Shown: positions 23,451 to 34,563 of the stretch, one piece after another
Layout: each line of letters starts with the position of its first letter
Numbering within the stretch: the stretch's first letter is position 1
NCBI RefSeq assembly: GCF_014356525.2
Contig: NC_052515.1
Coordinates: 24,807,212-24,871,211, forward strand
Length of the DNA stretch: 64,000 nt
DNA from: Nilaparvata lugens
Taxonomy: Eukaryota > Arthropoda > Insecta > Hemiptera > Delphacidae
Direction: 5' to 3'
The notes under the pieces: model-generated
The model's input: only the letters and a program-made list of their open reading frames with translations
Told to the model about the DNA's origin: nothing
Databases searched by the model: none
Translations under genes and position numbers: made by a program

Positions 23451-23764
23451 TTCAGTCTTTAATTATTTACTAATTTTGAATTGAATTGTTTATCTCAATC
23501 AATCTATCATCAACTTTATTTTTATTCATTTAAAAATATACACAAATTTTGACGAAGCCTATATTGCAATAGATTGAACTGATATGAAATGAACATGGTT
23601 CAAGGAAAAAGTGGTAGAGAAATGAAAAGAGAAGATGATGTCTAAAAGAGGCTGAGACTTGTGCATGATGTGGATTATGAAAATGATGTTGATCAACTCA
23701 CATCACGACAGGAGTAGGTGGTGGATAAATTATTTATTCACTTGACAGCTCTATTCCGTTACAA

Positions 23765-24560
23765 TAAATACAAGGAGAAGGTAAAAGGAGAAGAGGATCA
23801 AAGGAAAAGAGGAAAATAGGGTGGAGAGGAGGCTTAGAAAAGTCAGACTTGTGCGAGAGTTATACTACTTCTAACAGTTTTAACTGTCGTAACTGTTTTT
23901 GAAAAGGGGTGGTAAAGAGTGGAAGAGAAGGAGGAGGAGGAGGAGGAGGAGAATGAGGAAGAAGAGGAGTAGAGGGAGGAGGAGGAGAAAGAGAAACACT
24001 AGGAGGAGGAGGAGGAGAAGAAGGAGGAGGAAGAAAAGGTGTAGGTGGAAACATAATAACACTAATTCTAATTATCTATCCATATTACATTACAGAGACA
24101 TCTCCCTGTGATATATCCCTTGTCAACATGATCACCAGTTAAAATACTTGTGCGTGGGTTATGAGTTATAAACTGCTATAAAAAGATAAACCGATTTTTA
24201 ACTCTAAATATCAACGCCAACACAATGTATTCATTAAACCTGCAATTAAATTAGCTCAAATACAACTCCTCAAATTGACATCTTGAACAATAATTGTTAT
24301 CAACTGTGATAACTATTAGCTTATCACTGAGATGGGACCGATGGGAAGTGATTAAAGACCCGGAAGTGAAATCCGGAAGTGATGGTAGTTGAGGAAGAGG
24401 ATGTCGCAAAAAGGGGGAAAGATGATGAGATGTAAGGGAGGAAGGAGGAGGGTATGTATGAGAAGAAGAAGGACAGAGAAGGAGAAGGAGAGAAGGAGAA
24501 GGAGAGAAGGAGAAGGAGAGAGAAGAAGAATGAAGGAAAGAGAAGAAGAGAGAAGGTGTT
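23765..24560. repeat. Purine-rich (GA/GGA) tracts
   Basis: Two dense blocks at about 23765-24050 and 24380-24560 made of GGA, GAA and GAGAAG units, separated by about 330 bp of ordinary AT-rich DNA. Four short frames here encode only Arg/Lys or Pro/Leu runs. Confidence 0.85.
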
Positions 24561-25018
24561 TGATTGATTACTTTATTTATGTAGATTACAATATATATAC
24601 TGGCTTATACACTTATATACAATAGCTTACAATACAGCAAAGTTTTAGATGAATTTACATAACATGAACTAAGAAAATAATTATTGAACTGTATATGATA
24701 TGAAAAAAGGAATTTGGAATAACTATATCAATCAATCAATCAATCAATCATTTATTGTCAAGGAACATAAAAATGTTACAAACAACGTCATTTTCTACAA
24801 TAGATTATACAAAGACCGACATTACAAATAGTAAACAGTAAAATAATACAATATAATAATAGCAGACACTTAGACGCCTAACACAATTTACAATATATCA
24901 CAGTTAGCTTTGGTCAGACAAAAAACTCTCTCACAGAATACAGGCACCTTTCTATTAGCAAATCCCTCAAGTGAGTCTTGAATTGTGGAACGTTCATCGT
25001 TCGAACGTCAACATCAAG

Positions 25019-26257
25019 TTAATTGAATAGCTTTACCGACATGTATTTCCAATTTTTCTGAGAGCTTGTATATTGATTACTCTCAATTCTAACATTAAGA
25101 CTGCTTCTTGTGGGGTAACTATGGATATCACCATTTAATCTAAAATTACTCAGGTGCTTTTTAACATATAAACAACATGAAAACACATAAAGTGAAGGCA
25201 GAGTCAATAACCTTAATCTACGGAATAGCGCTCTACATGAAGCTCGGGGTGGTTCCTTACAGATAATTCTTACAGCCCTCTTCTGCAGTCTTAAAAGTGT
25301 GATAATTGTGGAACAGTTTCCCCACAATTGTATGCCATAAGCTAGATGACTAAAGATATGAGCATAATACACACTCATTAGAACATCATGTCTAACAATA
25401 TGTCTCAGCCTGCGCAATACAAATAAACCTTTACTCAGCTTCCCAGCTATGTATGTTATATGGCACTTCCAATTTAAATTAGTGTCTAGCATAAAACCCA
25501 AGAACTTTAGATAGCCTATGTCGGTGGACCTGGTGTTGAAGCTGAACTGAAGGTCGTTGGTTTTTTGTAGGTTCAAGCTTAAACTGTTTGATGCACACCA
25601 ATCTCTTATAGCCAATGTGCTTGTTTCAACCACTGTATCTACACTTTGTTTATCAGAACCATTCACTATTAGACCTAGATCGTCAGCAAAAAGGTAGGGT
25701 TGGTTGTCAATGTGACAATTGCTTATCAAACTTGGTAAGTCATTTATGTAGATGATGAATAAAAGTGGCCCAAGTATGGATCCTTGTGGCACACCAAACT
25801 TAACGACTTCACCACTTGAAAATTTACCATCTCTACAAACAAACTGCAGTCTATTGGTTAGGTATGAATGAATGAGGTTTACTGCCGCGTTTTCAAGGCC
25901 ATAGTATGAGAGTTTGTTCGCTAAGATACTATATTCTACTGACTCAAATGCTTTGGATTGATCATAGGCTCTAAGGTTGACACGTCTATTATGCTCCAAC
26001 TTTTCAATAGCATCCTGAACAAGCTTCAAAACAGTGTCACAAGTACTCAGGTTCTTACGAAAAACATATTGGCTTTCTGTCAGTATACCGTTTTTTTCGA
26101 AATAACCTACCAATTGTTTGTGGAGCAGCATCTCAAATAATTTAGAAATTATTTCTATTATACAAATAGGTCGGTAATTCTCTATGTCAGACTTATCACC
26201 CTTCTTGAATACAGGGATCATCTTCACCCTTTTCAGTTTGTCAGGGAAAATCCCCAT
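25019..26257 (-). CDS. Reverse transcriptase (LINE E1), N-terminally truncated frame
   Basis: A 412-codon frame covering most of the palm, thumb and C-terminal region of a non-LTR reverse transcriptase, the enzyme that copies LINE RNA into DNA at the target site. Visible features are the finger motif FKKGDKSDIENYRPI (residues 18-32), motif A YDQSKAFESVEY (98-109, keeping the first catalytic Asp), motif B FGVPQGSILGPLLF (154-167), motif C FADD (190-193) and a C-terminal YPTRSS (381-386). The Met used as start is internal to the domain. Upstream the same frame is closed by a stop near 26290, while the protein continues in another frame, so this copy carries a frameshift. All three catalytic Asp positions are intact. 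Probably a recently inactivated or incomplete insertion. Confidence 0.85.
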   Translation of the reverse strand: MGIFPDKLKRVKMIPVFKKGDKSDIENYRPICIIEIISKLFEMLLHKQLVGYFEKNGILTESQYVFRKNLSTCDTVLKLVQDAIEKLEHNRRVNLRAYDQSKAFESVEYSILANKLSYYGLENAAVNLIHSYLTNRLQFVCRDGKFSSGEVVKFGVPQGSILGPLLFIIYINDLPSLISNCHIDNQPYLFADDLGLIVNGSDKQSVDTVVETSTLAIRDWCASNSLSLNLQKTNDLQFSFNTRSTDIGYLKFLGFMLDTNLNWKCHITYIAGKLSKGLFVLRRLRHIVRHDVLMSVYYAHIFSHLAYGIQLWGNCSTIITLLRLQKRAVRIICKEPPRASCRALFRRLRLLTLPSLYVFSCCLYVKKHLSNFRLNGDIHSYPTRSSLNVRIESNQYTSSQKNWKYMSVKLFN

Positions 26258-26283
26258 GTCCAGACACTGGTTGAAAATGTGGG

Positions 26284-26690
26284 CTAGAACTTCTCAGATT
26301 TCGGAAGCAGCCGTTTCAGTATTGAAGAGTTAAGGCCATTCACATCCAGACAGTTGCTGTTATTCATTCTGTGAATTGTGTCAAAAACTTCTTCCACGGT
26401 GAAATGCTCAAAGATGAACTTTGATTCTGGCTTTGGCACTTCTGATAAGTAGTAATTGGAGTCTAAAGTACTCTTAGGAATGTTTTTGTTCTGGGCTTCT
26501 ATTCTATCTAAGAAGAATCTGTTTATTTCATCACCGGACAACTTACAGGAACTATTTAATGAAGAACTATTCCTACCAAGATGCCTATTAACTACTTCCC
26601 ATGCAGCTTTAATTTTATTTTTACTTTCTTGTATACATTTACTATTGTAATTGAGTTTAGCTAGCTCAATTATAGATAATATTGTTGTGC
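26284..26690 (-). pseudogene. LINE E1 upstream coding remnant, frameshifted
   Basis: This frame stays open from the 5' break near 26690 (before the Met at 26541) and encodes the linker before the reverse transcriptase, with peptides such as AAWEVVNRHLGRN and TVEEVFDTIHRMNNSN typical of LINE ORF2 just upstream of the RT fingers. It ends in a stop (...SEKF) at 26284 about 30 bases before the RT frame's first Met, out of phase with it. A single small indel near 26285-26295 would explain the break. Confidence 0.75.
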
Positions 26691-26776
26691 ATCTACATAA
26701 ACTGGCGGAGCTTTAGACATATCAATGTCCATTCTTCGGAAAGAATATTAAAAATATCCTACTCTCTACCAAAAGA

Positions 26777-28135
26777 AGGTGATTGATTGAGTACTTTATT
26801 TATGTAAATTACAATATATACTGGCTTATACACTTATATACAATAGCTTACAATACAGCAAAATTATAGATGAATTTACATAATATAGACTAAGAAAATA
26901 ATTATTGAAAGTATATGATATGAAAAAGTAATTTGTAATATAATAACTATGGATAATCATATTGTTATGCATCTACATAAATTGGCGGAGCTTTGGACAT
27001 ATCAATGTCCATTCTTCGGAAAGAATATTAAAAATATCCCCCCCACTAACTCTCTACCAAAACGTTAATTTAATTAATTAAGCTAAGGATTTATTTATTA
27101 ATGGAATTTTGTAAAAGTTTTAATTAATATAAATATTTAAGAGAAAAAAAACAGAAAATTGATAGAGTAAAATAATTATATAGGTAGATAAGATCAAATT
27201 ATTGATTAATAAAATGAAGTATGCTGAAAGTAGTAAGGGTAATCAACTTTCAGTATATACAGCAGTATGCAGTGGATAATTAAAAAACATGAGTCTATAT
27301 AATATATATATACACAATTCATTCTATAACAGGTTTAAAGGTTTGTATTTGTTGGATGGGTGGGGGATGGTTGTCATGTGATCGTTCTAGGGCGGACAGT
27401 TTCAGTCATATGTTCCAGAAGATGTTTTTTTAAAGTCAGGATGAAGCTCGCTCGGCTCTCGATGGACTGATAGAAACAGGAAGTGCATTCCATGCACGAC
27501 AGGCACTGACTAAGAAGGATTTTGTGAAAATAGTAGTTCGATGATTGGGTATCCTTAAAGTACTTTCTCCGGTTCTAGTATGTGAAGCATCTATCCTCCT
27601 ACCTTCAGAGACAAATTTGAAATCATCTTTAAAATAGTTCGGATTACCGTATTTCAAGATATCTCTAACAAGCTTGACTATTCGAAAAAGCCTTTGATCG
27701 GGAAGCTTTAATGTTGAACTAGCAATGTGGGCTGGGGTGATATGATCATGGCGTTGGAGAGAGTAGACGAAACGTAGACAATAATTTTGGCAACGCTGTA
27801 GTTTATCATTCAGCGTGACTTGCATATCGTTAAGAACAACAGAATTACAATACATTAAATGTGGGAAGATGAGAGATTGAGCCAATAATAATTTAATGTT
27901 TCTAGGGAGAATATCGTGCATTTTCTTCAATGCATGCATGGCTGAGAATACCTTTTTACAAGTTTTGTTCACTTGTTCTGACCAGTCAAGAGTATTTTTC
28001 ATAATAATGCCTAAATTTTTAACTGAGCTACAGTAAGGAATGTCATTACCGTCTACACTAATTTTGTGAATCGATTCAAGGTCAATATTGTTTATAAGAC
28101 GAGAATATCCAATTATAATGGGTGAAGGAGAGAGA
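26777..28135 (-). mobile_element. LINE E2, copy 2, 5'-truncated
   Basis: Minus-strand insertion containing the end of a reverse transcriptase frame (27436 to about 28130), about 650 bp of 3' UTR and a GATTGATT-type tail at 26777. The 3' UTR matches copy 1 and the plus-strand fragment at 42343-42520. A perfect C7 run lies in the UTR near 27041. Confidence 0.8.
27436..28130 (-). pseudogene. Reverse transcriptase C-terminal part (LINE E2)
   Basis: A 188-codon frame from Met (28002), open further upstream to about 28130 without a start. It covers only the part after the catalytic motifs: the LGI(I/M)-type motif with NTLDWSEQVNKTC, then the thumb and C-terminal helices with PHLMYCNSVV and LQRCQNYCLRF, as in jockey/CR1-like LINEs. 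The catalytic palm is absent, so it cannot be active. It ends with a normal stop followed by the element's 3' UTR. It differs clearly in sequence from E1. Confidence 0.8.
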
Positions 28136-28555
28136 AGAAGAAATCATTGATTTTTACATGTTGAATTTCAAGAAAATATTGATGACAGCCACAAGTGGTA
28201 CAATGATTTGGTATTGAGGAACTTTGGGATGGAATTTTGTTGGATTATGATGGATTTCTGCTAGAAATATTAGTACAATTTGATACATGAGGATAATACT
28301 AGTCAAGTGATGACATTATTCGATTCTATTTTTGCTCATTCTAATCAAACCATTGATGAAATAGTCGTTTTCTTGAGTTTTCCTTTCCTTTCCATCCCAA
28401 ACCTTTTCTTACTGTTAGGGAGTGATTGATTGTACATTATATTAATATACTACATTATATTAATAATTGATTGTACATTATTATTGATAAAGCCAGCTAT
28501 TTCATTCAATCCATTTTATAACATTCTAAAAAAAATTGAATAAAAATATTCTTTA
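28136..28555. other. AT-rich spacer, nothing recognised
   Basis: Only a short local repeat of ATTGATTGTACATTAT near 28427-28480. Confidence 0.4.
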
Positions 28556-28793
28556 CTAGTAGGTAACCTAAACTCCGCACGGGGCTAATAAAAAACTTGC
28601 CAAACTGAAAACTTTACTTAAAATGAAATCTTGGAGAATTTAAAATAGGCCTGTAACCATCCTCGGAAAATTAAGAATCTATATGCAAAATTTCAAGTTA
28701 TAAGTCCAGTAGTTCAAACGTGATGATGCGTCATTCGTGAATTCCCTATTCTGTAAGTATATAAGCCGATTCTTTCCTTTATTATATTATAGG
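28556..28793 (-). mobile_element. Helitron-like family H3, copy a
   Basis: Minus orientation: starts CTATAATATAATAAAGG and ends GGTTACCTACTAG followed by T. Internal motifs GACGCATCATCACGT and AATTTTGCATATAGATTC are shared with 29958-30186 and 61015-61986. CTAG|T fits a Helitron 3' end. No coding capacity. Confidence 0.6.
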
Positions 28794-29764
28794 TTAGGCA
28801 GAGTAGAGACTAACGTCTTCTCTACCTTTCAATTTTGAATTGACTCAGTGATCCCTCTCCCAGTAATTTAGTTATAATTTTGATTTTATTCTAATTTATC
28901 TCATTTCTTACCATTCAAATCTACACATTAATGAACTGTTCCTTCAGAAGATAAGTTGGTATTATTGTCATTTTATTTCACTAAATTTATTCAATTCATT
29001 CTCATCTTATACTGAACAAATGATTGCTAAAGTATTTGCAGTAGGAGAAGTCTTCGGGGTGATATACAACATTTAATTGCGATTTTCGTTTGATAATAGC
29101 ATTTTATTAATTAGCATTTCTAATTAGCGTTTATTAATTAGCATTTGAACAATGCTAATTTCCATCTGTATATTGCTAAAGTGATCACCACCGCATCAGT
29201 CGAGTTACATTAATGATTTTACACAGAAATGCAGTTGGTATTAATGTCATTTCATTTCAATAAATTTATTCAATTCTACCTCATCTTATACTAGAAAAAA
29301 ATATTGGTAATGTGATCACTTGATTCAAATTACATCTGTGATTCTACACGAATGAAGTGAGCTATTCTATTCAGAATGAAGTCCACTTTTTTGCATTCTA
29401 CTTGATAATTTGGCTATCATCCCAATCTAGCCGGTGGTGTTGAGATTGAGACATTCTCAAGATAAGAGAGAGAGTGAGTGAGGAAGAGAAAGAGACTGAT
29501 GCTCAGACAAATAGACTTCGTATCTATTATTTTGAACGGCATCAAAGAGGTTTGCTATTTTAGAATCTTGATTGGGCATTATAGTCTCGCCTCTACTCTC
29601 TGTAACGACACGATAATGTATGAACCAACTGTTACACATTCAAGGAATGACAGAGAAATTTACATTGCAAATTTCTCGATTCGTTACTAATTTTGATATA
29701 AAATAATGACTGCATTTCAGTATAAATGCATTAACATTAACAAAATTCATTTCATGTAACATTA
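28794..29764. other. AT-rich spacer with an unclassified repeat
   Basis: 29037-29165 (GCAGTAGGAGAAGTCTTCGG ... ATTTTCGTTTGATAATA) resembles segments at 40105-40215 and 53945-54090, so it is an old dispersed repeat. No gene seen; the overlapping 60-70 codon frames near 29457-29690 are shadows. Confidence 0.45.
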
Positions 29765-29875
29765 TCAAAATTTGGCATGAAATAGTTTTGGGCCAAGCCT
29801 GTTGTTCCTACGCAATCATATTTATATGATTTGTGATTGTATCCATGATTAAAAATACATAAATAAATTAATAAG
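29765..29875 (+). repeat. Short dispersed repeat S1
   Basis: Contains TTTTGGGCCAAGCCTGTTG, ATATTTATATGATTTGTGAT and an ACATAAATAAATTAAT tail. Confidence 0.7.
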
Positions 29876-29957
29876 TGAAATCAGAAACTTACAGAGACTT
29901 GTGGATTTCCCATTTTGTTTGTTTGAAAAACAAATGGACTATATTGTTCTTAACAAA

Positions 29958-30186
29958 TCTATAATATAATAAAAGAAATAATTTGCTTGAACACGTACGG
30001 GATAAGAAATTCACAAATGACGCATCATAACGTCTGAACTACTCAACTCGAAATTTCGTATATTGATTCTTAATTTACCGAGGATGGTTTTAGGCCTATT
30101 TTGAATTCTTCAGGATTTCATTAGGTCAACTTTTCAGTTTGCCAAGTTTTTAATCAGACGTTTGCAGAAAACGGGTTACCTGCCAG
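29958..30186 (+). mobile_element. Helitron-like family H3, copy b
   Basis: Starts A|TCTATAATATAATAAA and ends GGGTTACCTGCCAG|T, with a GACGCATCATAACGTCTG interior. The left flanking A and right flanking T match Helitron insertion between A and T. Confidence 0.65.
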
Positions 30187-30490
30187 TACATAATATAGTA
30201 GTTTATTGTTCAAAAAGAGCTTAATCAAATTCATTCATTTATGTTTTGGATAAAGGGGATTAAAAGGGAGAAAAGCAAAATAAATTGAAAATATGTATAA
30301 TATAATGAATTTAACCAAAACATCGTTCCATAACAACTAGCTCACATGCATCATTTGATATAGACCAAATATTTTTTCAAAATAACCGGGAAAACCTCTG
30401 ACGATTTTCCAGACTTTTCCAGTGCTCTGGAAAGTGGAAATGTTGGACGCTAAAATGTCATGCCAAAAAAGAAAGAAAATTCAAAGGTTG
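30187..30490. other. AT-rich spacer, nothing recognised
   Basis: No frame or repeat visible. Confidence 0.4.
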
Positions 30491-31085
30491 TCAAAGCCGA
30501 AAAAGGAGGGAAATAAATACACGAGATGGAGAAGGAGAAGAAGATATAGGAGGTGATGAAGAGGGATAAGAGGAAGAGGATGAGGAAGTAGAAGAGGATG
30601 TAAGGGAGGAGGAGGAGGAGGAGGATGTAGATGTGGAGAAGTAGAAGTAAGAGGAGAAGGAGGAGGAGGAGGAGGAGAAGGAGGATGTGGATGTGGAGAA
30701 GTGGAAATAAGAGTAGGAGGAGGATGATAATGATGATGATAAAGAGGAGTAGGAGGAGAAGGAGGAGGAGGAGGAATAAGAGGAGAAGCAGAAGAGTAAC
30801 GAATTGGACAGAGCTTTGAAGCGGTTCATTGGCGGTGCTGATGGAGTGTCATGAAGGAGAAGGCGGTGGAGGAGGAAGAGGATGAGGAGGAGTAGAATGA
30901 GGATGAGGGTGATGAGGAGGAGCAATAGTGAAGAGGGAGGAAAAGAAGAAGAGTCGACTAATCCGACGATTGAAACAGGAAATAAAAGAGGACAACGGAT
31001 AAAGAGGTAGAGAAGGATGAAGAAGAAGAAGAAGAAGAAGAAGAAGAAGAAGAAGAATATTCGGGAGACAGTGAGCACAGTGTTG
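30491..31085. repeat. Purine-rich (GGA/GAA) tract
   Basis: Plus strand rich in GGA and GAA units, with a pure (GAA)n run near 31018-31055 and a repeated GGATGTRGATGTGGAGAAGT module near 30628 and 30682. The 248-codon minus frame here is mostly Ser/Phe and artefactual. Confidence 0.9.
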
Positions 31086-31574
31086 TATAGTTGTATAGTT
31101 TGGCAGCGAAATGGATTCAGAAGCAGTAAGCAGTCATTCACCATGTAAATGGAATGGGAATGGGCCGCCGCGGTACACTCTGCTTCCCCGACAATAATCG
31201 GGCGAAACGGGACCATGTACACTCGGCTACCCAACAAAATGGACCTCTAGCCGTTACAACACATCGCAATAGTCCTAGATTAATTTATAATTATCTTTGT
31301 TGTAATTGCCAAGATTCCAAGGCGACCGGAAAGTATCTCAATAATAACATTCATTAAACCGACACCATGATAAAGACAGGACGACACAGCAAAGAACGCA
31401 AAACAGCTCTAATAATGAAATAAGATTTATTGAAGCCTAGGAGCCAGTTTAGTTTCTAAATGTTGGGAAGAACAAGAATATAGAGTACTGTAATACTGCT
31501 ACACAAAAGAAGCTACAAAGGTTTTTTATAAGTTGAAAGCTCAAATAGGTTGGATGTGTGTCGCTTCTATCATG
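31086..31574. other. GC-richer spacer, function unknown
   Basis: 31140-31330 is GC-richer than average (for example GGGCCGCCGCGG) and free of recognised repeats. It might be exon or promoter sequence, but I found no convincing splice or coding signal. Confidence 0.35.
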
Positions 31575-32895
31575 GGCGTAGATCCTGGGGGGACATGGGG
31601 AACGCGTCCCCCCCCCCCAATATTTTATGGTATAGGCCAGGGGTCTCCAACCTTTTTTATCCAAGGGCCACATTGATAATGTTTGGGAGACTTGAAGGGC
31701 CAATAACAAAGATGTACGCGGAATTTGACTTGTACACAAACGACGGGGGATTTTGGGGGTGTAAAATTATTATATTTCCATTAAAATAATATGAGGAGTT
31801 TTAAGTAGGTTTGATTAAAACACAGGAAGAAACAACCCAATTCATTTCACTTTAATACAAAGTCCAATCTATTGAGTGTAAAAAGGTCATAAGAAAACTT
31901 GACAATGTATGAATTTAGCAAATTAAACAAAATAATAAGTTTTTTAATAGTAATAAGACAACTTGACAACACACGAATTTACAAATAGTTACCAAGCTAA
32001 AAGAGAACACTTATTTTTAGTGAGAAGATTGCATTTGTTTTCCACTTATAATGTCTGCCCATTTAGGATCAAACTTTGTGGTTCCGATTATTAAAATTGA
32101 TTTCAAACTCTCGGCGGGCCGGACAAAATGTATCCGCGGGCCTGATGTGGCCCGCGGGCCGTAGGTTGGAGAGCCCTGGTATAGGCTATGTCCCCAGGAT
32201 AAATTTATTGAAGTTTTTAATTATGATAACACATTTTTATTAGTTTATTTGTAAATTGGGAATAAACTTGCCTTGTAAGAAATATTTATACATAGTGTCG
32301 TCTGTATGTATGACAAGAGTGACCAGTGTGCTGAGTATTCTAGTAGAATCTATATCCTTATTATGCACGAACACACACTAACACACTCATCTATTATGTT
32401 ACGATTGTTACATAAGTATTTTGTATCTGAAACTCTCTCCAAACAAGGACAGTAGTTACAAGAGTTACAATCAGAAAGATTTAAGACTTTGTTTTGAAAA
32501 ATGAGAATTTATGTTGATCTTTGTAACACAGTTTTAGGTATTAAGTAATTAAGTGAAAATTACAACTTTGTATGGTTTGTGAGTGGAGAACTTTTTTCTG
32601 GTTATTTAGCTATCCTCCTTTGGTTGGTAATCAAAACAAACAATACAACTAAGTAATGCTATTTATGAAGCTGTTTTTTTTTTTTTGTAAATGATTTATA
32701 TTTAGTAAAACTTAAAACCATTAACTCAGAATTTCATTTTATTTACCCACTGCCAAATAAGAGGATTGAAAACGGATTTGAAGTGAAATATGCTTCAAAA
32801 ACCATCATTTTAATAAGCTATATTAAAAAAAAACTTGGGGGCACCCCCCGAGACCCCCTAGTACGTCCCCCCCAATGTAAAACAGCTATCTACGC
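31575..32895. mobile_element. Possible G/C-run element hosting a hAT MITE
   Basis: The outer ends carry GGCGTAGATC (31575) and ATCTACGC (32888) in inverse orientation, with long C or G runs just inside (31609-31619 and 32837-32873). The bases between run continuously if the hAT insertion is removed. Element class and limits are uncertain. Confidence 0.35.
31638..32178. mobile_element. Non-autonomous hAT element (541 bp)
   Basis: Ends are CAGGGGTCTCCAACC and GGTTGGAGAGCCCTG, the classic hAT-type inverted terminus, with subterminal GGGCC motifs (CGGGCCGGAC, GGCCCGCGGGCC). A perfect 8-bp target duplication GTATAGGC flanks it (31630-31637 and 32179-32186). There is no transposase frame. The 8-bp duplication and CAGGG ends assign it to hAT. 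Confidence 0.92.
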
Positions 32896-33165
32896 AGATG
32901 CGCTTCTTACAGAGACTCTAATTGAAACAGTGATAAAAGATATCAAGTATCCTTTTATTATTTAGTAAGGAATATTCTACATTTGAATTGATTGTAATGC
33001 ATTGCATTTGTATTGTATGGTTGAAATTTTTGTAGGCTACTTTGTGGAAATAAATTTCAATTTCAATTTTATTACAATACAACTTGAAATAAAAAGGGTA
33101 CTCAATATATTTAATTGTGTTTCAATAATTTCAGTAGCCCTAAAAAGACAAGTGAGACAGTATCA
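32896..33165. other. AT-rich spacer with possible LINE tail
   Basis: AATAAATTTCAATTTCAATT near 33048 is a typical polyadenylation-plus-short-repeat end of a non-LTR element. The body is not recognisable. Confidence 0.4.
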
Positions 33166-33300
33166 CCCGGTTGCACAAAAGTCTGTTAACTTTTAATCCT
33201 GATTAAATGCCACGAGAGCCAATCGGAGAAGCCTTCTTCTCAGGAAACCCTTCTCTGATTGAAATTTCATCAGGATTGAAATTTGACAGGCTTTTAAGCA
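33166..33300. mobile_element. Foldback MITE family F, degenerate copy
   Basis: CCCGGTTGCACAAAAG at the left end, then GATTAAAT, CACGAGAGCCAATCGGAG and an inverted right half. Family members are at 33569, 37758, 45668, 45917 and 56185. Confidence 0.65.
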
Positions 33301-33568
33301 GCCAAGCTACAAATTAATTCATATATGGGAGTAGGCCTACATCAGTACGTCAAGTTTTCAGGTTGTCAAGTACCTCAAGTACCTATTTTGACCAGTCCTA
33401 AAGATACTGGAAGAAATGAAAAGATGTGCCATTCAGCAGTATGTCAAGTTTTCAGGGCATCCTGTTCTCGTTGCTGGTTGAAACAGTCACCAACCGTTGC
33501 AAACTACAGTCAACCGCACGAGTTCCTTTGGAAATTGGAACAGATGAATGAAATGTTGCCAAATAAGG

Positions 33569-33719
33569 CCTAGTTTCACAAAAGCCGGTAAAATTTCAAC
33601 TGTGATTATTTTCACGAGAACCAATCAGAGAAGGCTTTTTTGAAAAGACGGCTTCTCTGATTGGTTCTCGTGGAATTAATCACGGTTAAAATTCATCCGA
33701 CTTTTGTGCAACCGGCACT
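33569..33719. mobile_element. Foldback MITE family F, intact copy
   Basis: Left half CACAAAAGCCGGTAAAATTT ... ACGAGAACCAATCAGAGAAG, right half its inverse ending CTTTTGTGCAACCGGC. Almost the whole 150 bp can fold into one hairpin. Confidence 0.85.
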
Positions 33720-33925
33720 AAGAGTTGTTCAACGTTGCCAGCAAATAAGAGTTGATCAACGTTGTCAAATAAGAGTTGATCAACGTTGCCAATTGAGTTG
33801 ATCAACATTGTCCACAGCTGATTATAAATGAGAAGTTGATCAACGTTGCCAAATAAGAGTTGATCAACGTTGCCAAATAAAGAGTTGATCAACGTTATCG
33901 TTCACAGCTGATTATAAATGAGAAT
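33720..33925. repeat. 24-bp minisatellite, about eight copies
   Basis: Unit AAATAAGAGTTGATCAACGT followed by TGCC, with TTGATCAA palindromes throughout. A CACAGCTGATTATAAATGAG segment occurs twice (about 33813 and 33903), showing a larger duplication. The minus frame repeats GNVDQLLF and is artefactual. Confidence 0.9.
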
Positions 33926-34348
33926 TAATTAATATTTTCATAATACACCAGACGAATTGGCAACGTCTATGGATGCGGGGGACTCATCTGTTTCAATTTC
34001 CATCGGACTACTTTCTTGCGGTTGACTGTAATATTATGGAGAATGGGTTGGGGAAAAGTTAAAGGTAAGATTAGGGGTTTGGTTTTTGCTTTTAAATGAC
34101 AATATGCTAGTATTATTCAGAAGTATTTGATAGGTGGAGTTAAATATAATATAATACTGAATCTAATGTATTTTATCTATGTAATGTACTAATACTTTAA
34201 GGTATGTAATTTGTGATTTAGCTTACGAATTTTGATTAATTTTTTCTCTCTTTTTCTCTAATTTCTCCCTTTTCCTCTCCTCATCACCCTTCATTCCTCA
34301 CTTTTATACCCTCCACCTGCCTATTACATGGAAAACCATAGTTGGCTA
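33926..34348. other. AT-rich spacer, nothing recognised
   Basis: A short CT-rich patch lies at 34245-34315. No gene. Confidence 0.4.
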
Positions 34349-34563
34349 TAGTGAGGTCCACGTTATAATGACAGTATTTGATCAACTTTGGTTTTGCTAT
34401 CCTTGTCTATCATTCGACAAAGCCGGTGGTACTATCCTTTTCTAGGTCCACAACGATGCCAAGTATGTTTTTGACAGTGTAAAAATACAATTAAATTATG
34501 CAGAGAATCGGCATCGCTATTTTTCTATCTTTATTCACTGTCATTATAACGTGGACCTTACTA
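34349..34563 (+). mobile_element. Tc1/mariner-like MITE, copy 3 (215 bp)
   Basis: Same termini and interior (CAACTTTGGTTTTGCTATCC, GACAAAGCCGGTGGTACTAT) as 3233-3450. TA on both sides (34347-34348, 34564-34565). Confidence 0.85.

Larger units (their letters stand above)
24722..26690 (-). mobile_element. Non-LTR retrotransposon E1, 5'-truncated
   Basis: A minus-strand LINE fragment with a reverse transcriptase frame (25019-26257), an upstream out-of-frame coding remnant, a short 3' UTR and a (TGAT)n-type tail at 24722-24745 after AATAAATGATT. No endonuclease domain remains. The YPTRSS peptide near the C-terminus and the FADD catalytic motif suggest a jockey/CR1-type lineage; clade placement is by eye only. 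It is inserted into an E2 3' end. Confidence 0.8.
24562..26776 (-). mobile_element. LINE E2, copy 1: 3' end split by LINE E1
   Basis: 24562-24722 and 26690-26776 together match the 3' untranslated end of LINE E2 as seen uninterrupted at 26777-27060, including the terminal ATTTATGTARATTACAATAT and the inner TCAATGTCCATTCTTCGG. The element is 5'-truncated and was itself invaded by E1. Its minus-strand 3' tail is a GATTGATT-type repeat. Confidence 0.75.

Noticed and set aside
30491..31237. 248-codon minus-strand frame
   Set aside because: Low-complexity Ser-rich translation of a GGA/GAA tract.
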